From Galeopsis tetrahit (Eukaryota > Streptophyta > Magnoliopsida > Lamiales > Lamiaceae), in the NCBI GenBank assembly GCA_963675135.1, contig OY776123.1, forward strand, positions 20,863,840 to 20,927,839: DNA of 64,000 nt, written 5' to 3'. This document shows, piece by piece, positions 55,888-64,000 of the stretch. Every line of letters begins with the position of its first letter. Positions within the stretch are counted from its first letter, which is position 1. The position numbers and the translations under genes are program-made. The notes under the pieces were generated by a model. That model had not been told where the DNA came from. It searched no databases and saw only the letters and a list, made by a program, of their open reading frames with translations.

Positions 55888-56654
55888 AGAAGGCATGTTA
55901 TATACACCCCATACTTGTTAAGTATATTCTCCCTCTTCTTTTATTAATTTAATATTCATGTAAAATACTCAATTTACCATTTAAAAAAAATTCCATTAGA
56001 TAAATACACACCCCTATACTTTAAAACCCAATCCTAACCATAATTCTTAAGGCCGCCACCACCGACGACCAACCTCCCACACAAAAAAAAAAAAAAAAAA
56101 ACTTAGTAAACTAAAAAAAAAGGACATTTTTTCGACAAGGTATATGGCCAACAATAATGTGTCAAAAATAGATATTATCGTCGATAACAATTTCACTAAT
56201 GGCGGTAGCAGCGGAGGAGCGGCGATGGCGCTGGGCGAAGGAGGGGCGTCGCCTCCGTGATTTAAAAGTAGGGCCGGCACGCAGGGGTGGGGGCGAGGTT
56301 GGCGGAGTGCCGACCGCGCATAGATGAAGGGGACGGGGCCACGTGCAGGGGTGGACTGCGTAGGAAAAAAAAGGAAAAAAGAGAAAGACGGGGTTGGCAG
56401 CGGCGCTCGATAAACGGAAGAGGAGACTGGTCGGGGGAGGCGCTGCTAGCGGCGACAACGACAGTTTGGTGGAGGGGGAGATGAAGAGTTATGTTTAGAA
56501 TTTTTGAAAAAATAAGAAGAAGAAAATAAAGAAAAATAGAAATTAGAGTATTTTGTACTCCTTAGGGGGTGTACATTTAACAAAATTAGGAGGAGTGCAT
56601 CTATCTGGGGAGTATATTTAACAAGTATGGAGGGGTATATAGTCTGGCCCTTCA
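55888..56654. mobile_element. TIR element with GC-rich core (MULE- or hAT-like)
   Basis: Inverted ends share the core catacttgttaa(a/g)tata at left (near 55911-55926) and inverted at right (near 56617-56632). TTCAGAAG flanks both sides (55880-55887 and about 56655-56662), an 8-bp (perhaps 9-bp) target duplication. The core at 56040-56500 is GC-rich with Pro/Arg/Gly-rich frames on both strands but no known domain. It may be captured host sequence. The element ends about 130 bp upstream of the eIF2B epsilon start codon. Confidence 0.6.
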
Positions 56655-56787
56655 GAAGTACACAGGCCTGTACAAAAAAACAAACAGAAGCCCATTAATC
56701 GAAATAAGAAACCCCACTAATTTGCAAATGTTTCTCAATTAAAACTTCGAGAAAAACGCTTACAATTTCCGGTAAACCGGCGGCAAA

Positions 56788-59700
56788 ATGGTGGCGAAGA
56801 AAGGGAGCAGAGGAGGAGTTGGAGGGGAAGATGCAGAGGAGGAACTCACACATGTCCCCCTACAAGCTGTCCTCTTGGCCGATAGCTTTGCTACTCTCTT
56901 CCGCCCAATCACCCTCGAACGCCCTAAAGTATGGATTCTAATTCAGATACTTTGGGCAACACTGTCAATAACTTGTAAAAATGTCTGTCTTGCATTGTAG
57001 AATGTTCATTGCTTATGCTGATTATATGCAGTTCGTGTGTGAAATGTGTTCTTGCGATGTGATTGTGAACAGGGGGATTACCGGATTAGTCTTCACTAAA
57101 CTTTTTTAGTTTCGTCTGTTGATTTATTTTGTATTATTTTAGGCACTGTTGCCACTGGTTAATGCGCCTATGATTGATTATACCTTAACGTGGCTTGAAT
57201 CTGCTGGAGTTGAAGAAGTTTTTGTGTTTTGCTGTGCTCATTCCAAGCAAGTGAGTGACTATCTTAAAAATTCTGAGTGGTTCAGACAACCAAATTTTTC
57301 TGTCACTACAATAGAATCACAGAATGCGACTAGTGCTGGGGATGCTCTGCGATTGATATATGAAAGGCATGTGGTGAGTTGCTCTCATAACGTCTAATTT
57401 TTTTCTTTTTTAATTTTCTGATCCTTCATGTATTTTGCCTCTTGGTGTTCCCTGTATCTTATATTGTGTCTGTAGAGAAAATTATTTAAGCAAACTTGGC
57501 TAGAATGACTTGCTTACAATAATATTCTTCTTCTTAGTACTCAGTAATTCCTTCTCACAGTTGTTCTGCGTTTATCGTTCATATTGGACATGATAGCATG
57601 GAGCAAGGTGTGAGCTTTGAGTCATTGGGAAATACCTGGAAATTTGAATATGAGATCATTCTTCTTTTTTTTACTGAAGTCATTTAAAGTGTCAGAAGAA
57701 TTAAGAACATATTGAGATTTTATCTGTATGTATGCCTATCTTTGGCTCATTCAAGCTTGAGAGGTAACTAAATATGATGAAGGATAGCATTGTATGCCAT
57801 CACTGCATAGAAAGAAATATGTGATTACATCATCTTCTTTTGACTCCATTTTGGTTGATGGATTTAAGATATGAATTCCACAGTAAATCCCTCTACTATG
57901 TTAAGGTTTTTGAAAATCCATCTAATTTGGAGTCATTTGAAATGTTTACCTCAAATCAAAATCCTTCCATCCAAATGCAACTTTCGTTTAGTATTACATG
58001 GTTCTGGTAGACTAGGTGGATAAGCACTTATCTGTATTTTATTCCCAGATGTTTTTACAGATATAGTCTTTTGCTGTCATTGAGTTCAAAATTAACGAAG
58101 TTGACTGTGTTTTGTTCTCTTTGAAGATACGCGGTGACTTCATTCTTGTTAGCGGAGACACTGTGAGCAACATGTCACTAACACAGGTGCTTAAAGAACA
58201 CAAAGAAAGAAGGAAAAGGGATAGCAATGCTGTAATGACTATGGTAATTAAACAGTCAAAGACATCTCCAATAACTCATCAATCACGTCTTGGAACAGAG
58301 GAGCTGTTTATGGCAATTGATCCCGAGACCAAAGAGCTTCTATATTATGAGGATAAGGCTGACACTTCTAAAGGGACTGTTGCTTTGGACAAGGCATTAT
58401 TGATTGATAATTCTTCTATATGTCTTCACAATGATAAGCAGGTTCTTGTCTTTGTTTAACTTGCTTAACCTTATCTTTCTGATAAATTAGAAATTAAGGA
58501 CATAATTCTTCTTTTTAGTTGACAGTTCTCTCTTGAGTGATTTCTTATTATAACAGATAAGTCTAGAAACAGCACATTCTATCTTTGTAATTTTCAAACT
58601 TATAGCTCTCTCTCTTTATTTGTGTGTATGGGTGTCTCCTCTCGATGCTCTAATGGTGTTGAGTCTGGATCACAATTGGTGTACAAATGGTTAATTCACA
58701 AGGGTGTCAAGTACTTTTTAAGTATGAAAATAACAAGTTTTTTTTTTTTGATAAGATACATTTATTTTATTGTTAAAAATCTTTGGATGAGTGATCCCTA
58801 TTGTGTACATCACATTTTACAGAGCACGACACCAATCTCTAGCTACATCTGACAAACATAGACCCTTAAAAGCATGAAAACAAAAGTGTTAAAGCTGTTA
58901 TGAGTTATCTTTCTTAATCCACAGAAACTATGATGACGATTTTCCCCCTAAGTAGTCTGCTACCTAAGTTTATCAAAGGTGTTCAACAAGTAGACAGGAA
59001 GACATAGGTCCTTAACAGCAAAGGAATTTATGATGCTACTGGAAATAATACAGAAGCACCATCCAATATTATAACTTTATTCAACCCTTGTCAATTGATG
59101 ATAATGTCTTTAACAAATTGATCTTCTGAGTTTCATTTGGCTTTCGTCACTGCCCTTCATCGCCTCTTGTAGATGGTGTGGTGCTACTTGAAGGAAAGAG
59201 ATGTGCGTAATGGCACTTCCGCTAAACTCTTTCCTCAAGACAAAATGGATAATTCTCTATTAAGTTTGGTTGGTGATGATTCTAAAGACTAAAGGAATTG
59301 ATAGAGTGAACTAGAGCATAATTGGTGATATGAAGTTGTATGGGTCTTTTCTTTCCACTTATGATTTCTGAAGCAAATATCAGTGGGATGCAACACGGAA
59401 AGGATGATGGGAAAGCTATGAAAAATATTGGCTTATTAAATTGGGTAGTAATGGGCTAAAAAATGGCCAAATAAAAGCAAATTACCGATTATATTGTCTG
59501 CAATAATTTGTTTTGGAGATTTAGATATTTTATGCTGCTGCAGAGGTGCACGCTCAAGAATATATACATAGAGAAGTTCTGGTAGCAAAACTACAGATAG
59601 ATTCTTTTAGATATTGGAGTTCACAGTTTAGAGAATTACATGGGTGAGACAATGGACTGGCTTGCTTGTTACTGCACCTAGATTTAAAACTGAAGTTGGA

Positions 59701-62700
59701 CAAATTTGAAGCTAGGGAAGAAGTAGATACTTAAAAATCTGAACCATGGGAGTAAATCTTATCTTGGTTCGTGATAACTGATTGTTTGAATCATCTGATG
59801 TTCATGAAATTTTTTGTCACAATATATCTAGTACATGTTTCATAAAGTCTATTGGCAGAAACTGATATATGCATGCAAGCCCCGTTGTAACTCTATTTGA
59901 TGCACACCCAGTTTAAACATTGACTCTGATACATTGATACTTTTTGTTTAGTAGTGCTTCCTGAAGTTTCTCTTACTAAACCCCTGGTTTATATTTTCAA
60001 GAAGAATTGTATAAATATGATACTAAGGTTGTCCCATGTTCTCTGCAGGATTGTTATATTGATATTTGCACCCCCGAGGTTCTCAGTCTTTTCACAGACA
60101 ATTTTGACTATCAGCATTTGCGTCGCCATTTTGTCAAAGGATTACTTGTTGATGATGTAAGCATTCACGTATTAAAAGGACATCTTTTGGTCACTTGGAG
60201 AATCTAATTCACCTACACATAATTCTTATCTTAGCACTCTAAACTCCAGGATGAAGCAATGCCTCATCATGATGCAACCTTTAATCGTCCTACATTACCA
60301 TATTCTAAACGTGCATATGTAGGCATTTTCTAGCATATATGGACAAGTGTGAAATGTATCTTAAAATATATGGTCTTTCTTGCTTGAATTTATTGCTTTT
60401 TGGTAATGAAGAGATGTCCACGTGTGATAAACATCAGTGGGTGATATAATTTGTTGTAGTTATCTGCACCTTTAGGGTGAGATTTTTTCCTGGTGATTGA
60501 TGTGTTCTCTTCTGTTAGTCATTTCTTCTGTTGCAGACAACTTGGAAGTCTTAAGAAGTAGGAGAATTGCTGATTCACATAACTCTCTGTTTTTATAAGC
60601 TATGTTTATGTAAATACATGACTGTTGTGCATGAATGTTATGTAATGAATGATCATTGATCGGGCATTCTCAAATATACTCAATAACCACTTTCAGCATT
60701 GTATGGAGCCGAAACTTTGTTTTATATTTTATAAAAAAACAAAATTATCAGTCAAACAATAATCCCCTTCAACCTAAACCTAATCATCAGCTTGAGAGGA
60801 GTTGATAGAGTTGTGGTGTTTCTCTTATTTGTCTAGTATAAATTGCCATGAGGTCAAGTATAGAATAACTACTGGTTCTGCTGAATTACATCGTCTCCGA
60901 TTTTTAGAGATAGCTTGCATTTTCACCTTACCATTGGTCTTTAAAATTTAATGTTTGATCTAATTATCAATTTTTTTTTGCTCAGATTATGGGTTACAAA
61001 ATTTTCACCCATGAAATTCATTCAAGTTATGCAGCAAGAATTGATAATTATCGGAGCTATGATACCATTAGTAAAGATATAATACAGAGGTGGACTTATC
61101 CTTTGGTGCCTGACATTAGGTTTTCGGGGAAATGCCTAACAAAGCTTGAAAGACAGGGAAATTATCGAGCATCAGGTAAAAAATCTCTGAAATTCATGTT
61201 ATGCTTGTGTTAAGCTGTATTAAGATATTAATTTATACCTGCATTTTTGGACTAATGATCTAGCCATGTAGTAATGGAATAATATTTATTTTCAAGGAAA
61301 TTGATACTACTTAATCCGCAAAGGAAATACTCTTAGGTTTATCTCTTGTTGTTAAATTTTAATCAGCAGTTCTTTATATTTAAAAATATAATTTTATTAG
61401 TGCGATGGTTCTCAATGAGATAATAAATCTCAAACTTGGAGACTTACATTTCATATAGAGAATACCATACTGGTATGCAAACTTAGAAGCAAATCGCACA
61501 ATCTGGTGCTTTTCACTTGCAAGGAAGCCCAATGAAATATTTGATATTATAAAATTTGTGCTTGCATGATATTGTGAAAGTGGGGATATAACTTCACGGA
61601 CTCTGCATCTAAAGGGTTGCAAACCATAAATGTATTGTCTGTTGCATCCGTAAAAAAAAGAGCATGCCCACAATATATTTCCCATTGCATTTTGGCACAC
61701 AGATTAAGGAGTATGATAAAATAATAGATGTAGTACAAGTGATGTGATTGGGAGAGAGAAAATAATAGATGGAGTATGATAAAATAATAGGAGTTGTTTG
61801 CCAAAAATAGAATGGGAAATATATAGTAAGACAGCCCAAAATGGAAAGATGGGAAATATAGTGGGACGGAGGGAGTAGTATGTAGCCATAGAACTACTCC
61901 TTGTCAGCTCTTTATGTCATTGGAGTGTCTCCACTTCTCATTAACAAACTTCAAGAGGTCCCTCCCTACCATGATTGTGTTGATTCCTTTTGACATTCAG
62001 ATGATGTTCTTACCTTGATTTTACAGACATAGGGCTCTCACGTTCTGCCAAGATTGGCCCTTTTACCGTTATTGGTGGTGGCACCACTGTTGGAAATGAC
62101 ACAGAAGTGTCAAATTCTGTCATCGGTGAAGGTTGCACAATTGGATCAAATGTTTCAATTGATGGATGCTATATTTGGAATAATGTTAAAATTGAGGACG
62201 GCTGTAAGTTAAAACATGCAATAGTTTGTGATGGGGTGATCATGAAATATGGAGCAGTTCTTGAATCTGGTGTTGTTTTATCTTTCAAGGTATTCACTCT
62301 TTAAGCACTTAATTGTATCAAATATCCTTTTCTTTAGATGCTGACTGTTCTTTTCTTGAAGTCTTGCATGTTAATCATTTAATTTTCATTTTTCAACTTG
62401 AATGGGAGTTTTATGAGACCCATCTGATAAATTTTGATAACTAAACCTTTTTATTCCACTAGATCTTGTGACTGTGATTGGGAAAGAAAACAAAAATATA
62501 ATCTCCATAGTCACTTCCTTATTTAATTTAATTATTTTAAATGGAACCGACTTGCTAGGACCAAAATTACTAGTCCTTATCTAAACTCATAACTGCATAC
62601 AGGGTTCAGAGTAGGTTGGCAAGATACAATATGGTGCTTTTTTTCATTTTCCACTAAGGAGCCATTACTAATATCCTGTACTGGTGTAAAAACACTTTGC

Positions 62701-63837
62701 GACTATGGAAGAGAGAAGGAAATTAGCAATGAGCACTAAATCATCTTTACAAGTCATTAGTGTCATAGCTTTTTGTAGGTTTTGACACTCTAGGTCGCGC
62801 GTTCACAGCATGCTTCTTTGTGTATTTTTTCAAAAGATATCTAAGTTGTGACATGTGACACAAGTCCTGAAAAAATGAGTGTCTCGTTAAGCTTGAATAA
62901 ATGTATCCACATAGCATTATGGTGATTAATTATCGTAGGATACAATATTGTTTGTTTGACTCTAGCTCGTATTATCTCATGCGCTAAAGCTGTGCAGGTC
63001 ATAATTGGACAAAATTTTGTCGTGCCTGCTTACTCAAAGGTTTCTCTACTACAACAGCCTGTCAAACAAGACAGTGATGAAGAGCTGGAATATGCTGATA
63101 ACAGCATTGGGAACATAGAAATTGCATGTAACTTCTGAAACCTCTTATATATCCAAAATTTTGGAGTAACAATGTTGTTTCTATTTTGTGGAATTAATAT
63201 ATGAGAGCATTTCAAAATGCATCTTCAATCCTAACAGAGGCAGTAAATGGATGCATTTTGCTTTCACCAGTCATCGCTGTTGAAAAAATGTCTTGGAATA
63301 AGATGATATCTGGGATACAAATTATACAATCAAGTATAAAGTTTCTTTATGGTTTTTGAGTCAAAATATCTTTAGGGGTGTAAGCTTTTTCGGATGTAGT
63401 TAGGAATTGGTGTTTTGCATTGTAAGCTTTTGACTTGGTTCTGCCCTTTATAATATGATAGGGATCCCTCATCCCTAATTATGAAATAAAATTTTCAGTT
63501 TCTTATAAAAAAAAGTTAAATGTCTTGGAATGAATACTACAAGATGCTCCAGATACCATTTTCTGGGAAGAAGACCGAATAATCATGACTAGCCTTTTCT
63601 TCTAGATAATCTGTTCTGGCTGTGTACTGGTTTTAAGCTTACAGTATATTATCAGCAGCATACATTTGTTATATGAAAAATTATGGTAGCTATCTAGTCT
63701 CTTACAATATGTTCTTTGATATGCAGCAGTATCTGATAAACTTGTGTTTTTTTGCAGCAATATCTAATGCACCTGAAAGGTTGGAGGAGGAATTGATGAC
63801 TGAGTTATCTGATTCACAAATACAGGCTGCATCTGAG
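56788..63837 (+). CDS. EIF2B5: translation initiation factor eIF2B subunit epsilon (3' end beyond window)
   Basis: Eight exons are visible: 56788-56928, 57143-57373, 58127-58441, 60049-60156, 60986-61175, 62027-62289, 62998-63127 and 63758-63837. All are in phase, giving about 486 codons. The N-terminal nucleotidyltransferase-like domain starts LQAVLLADSFATLFRPITLERPKAL and continues with LPLVNAPMIDYTLTWLESAGVEEVFVFC and RGDFILVSGDTVSNMSL. A left-handed beta-helix of hexapeptide repeats follows in exons 6-7 (SAKIGPFTVIGGGTTVG, NSVIGEGCTIGSNV). The protein is the catalytic subunit of the eIF2 guanine nucleotide exchange complex. Its catalytic C-terminal W2/HEAT domain must lie past the right edge. 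The exon 7/8 junction forms a Ser codon. Introns 3-5 are long and hold MITE debris. Confidence 0.93.
57840..57990. mobile_element. decayed MITE in intron 2 of the eIF2B epsilon gene
   Basis: The end ctcaaatcaaaatccttcca...tccaaatgcaact resembles the right end of the SDH6-intron MITE (ctcaaatcaaatcccttcat...ccaaacgcaacct). The left part is also similar (gatggatttaagatatgaat). It has diverged too far to show a target duplication. Confidence 0.45.
61690..61877. mobile_element. Stowaway-like MITE remnant in intron 5 of the eIF2B epsilon gene
   Basis: The right end gggacggagggag followed by TA (inverse CTCCCTCCGTCCC) is the standard Stowaway terminus. Internal direct repeats (agtatgataaaataatag) are visible. 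The left terminus is missing. Confidence 0.55.
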
Positions 63838-64000
63838 GTCCATTTTCTCTTCTAAATTGATTTTATTCTATACCAGTTAAGCAGCTGAGGTTGGCCTTAG
63901 TATTCTGTCATTTTAATAAAAAGTTAATGCTCCGGACCATTTTTTCCCTTTGCCCTTTCTGAATGCAATGTGCCATGCTAGGTTTCAGAGCTTTTAGTTT

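Noticed and set aside
63981..64000. Next exon of the eIF2B epsilon gene after an AG near 63980
   Set aside because: The few codons visible (V-S-E-L-L-V) cannot be matched to the family with confidence before the window ends.

Overview
This is 64 kb of nuclear DNA from a flowering plant, probably a eudicot and perhaps an asterid. The signs are GT-AG intron genes with plant-only products, AT-rich intergenic DNA, Ty1/copia and Ty3/gypsy retrotransposons, an L1-type LINE, tRNA-derived SINEs, Helitron ends and many MITEs. The species cannot be fixed from sequence alone. There is no CRISPR array and no bacterial-type operon. Exon coordinates come from reading splice sites and frames by eye.

Layout. 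1-13,700: minus-strand copia element of Sirevirus type, cut by the window's left edge. It has gag, protease/integrase/RT/RNase H, and two extra ORFs between pol and the 3' LTR. It interrupts a gypsy gag remnant whose LTR ends near 14,735. 15,300-17,368: a SINE and a SUCCINATE DEHYDROGENASE 6-like gene. 19,656-21,003: Helitron and MITE cluster. 21,558-23,464: GT-2-type trihelix transcription factor (minus). 24,355-27,204: long-TIR and foldback elements. 27,442-29,650: BolA2-like gene. 31,119-32,480: GC-richer, organelle-like insert, possibly mitochondrial. 33,172-43,707: nested transposons, a segmental duplication with empty sites, and a tandem array carrying five G-boxes. 43,919-46,211: fibrillin 5/PAP7-like plastid gene. 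46,500-55,700: repeats, a 5'-truncated LINE with target-site duplication, a second SINE, a 415-bp tandem duplication and a Mutator-like element with a 9-bp target-site duplication. 55,888-56,654: GC-rich TIR element. 56,788-64,000: eIF2B epsilon gene, open at the right edge.

The five host genes are unrelated housekeeping or regulatory genes: respiration, Fe-S handling, plastoquinone synthesis, translation initiation and transcription. They do not form a pathway. Most of the window is transposon-derived. The most unusual object is the copia element: by extrapolation it is about 15 kb long, and roughly 1,560 codons lie downstream of pol in two overlapping ORFs.
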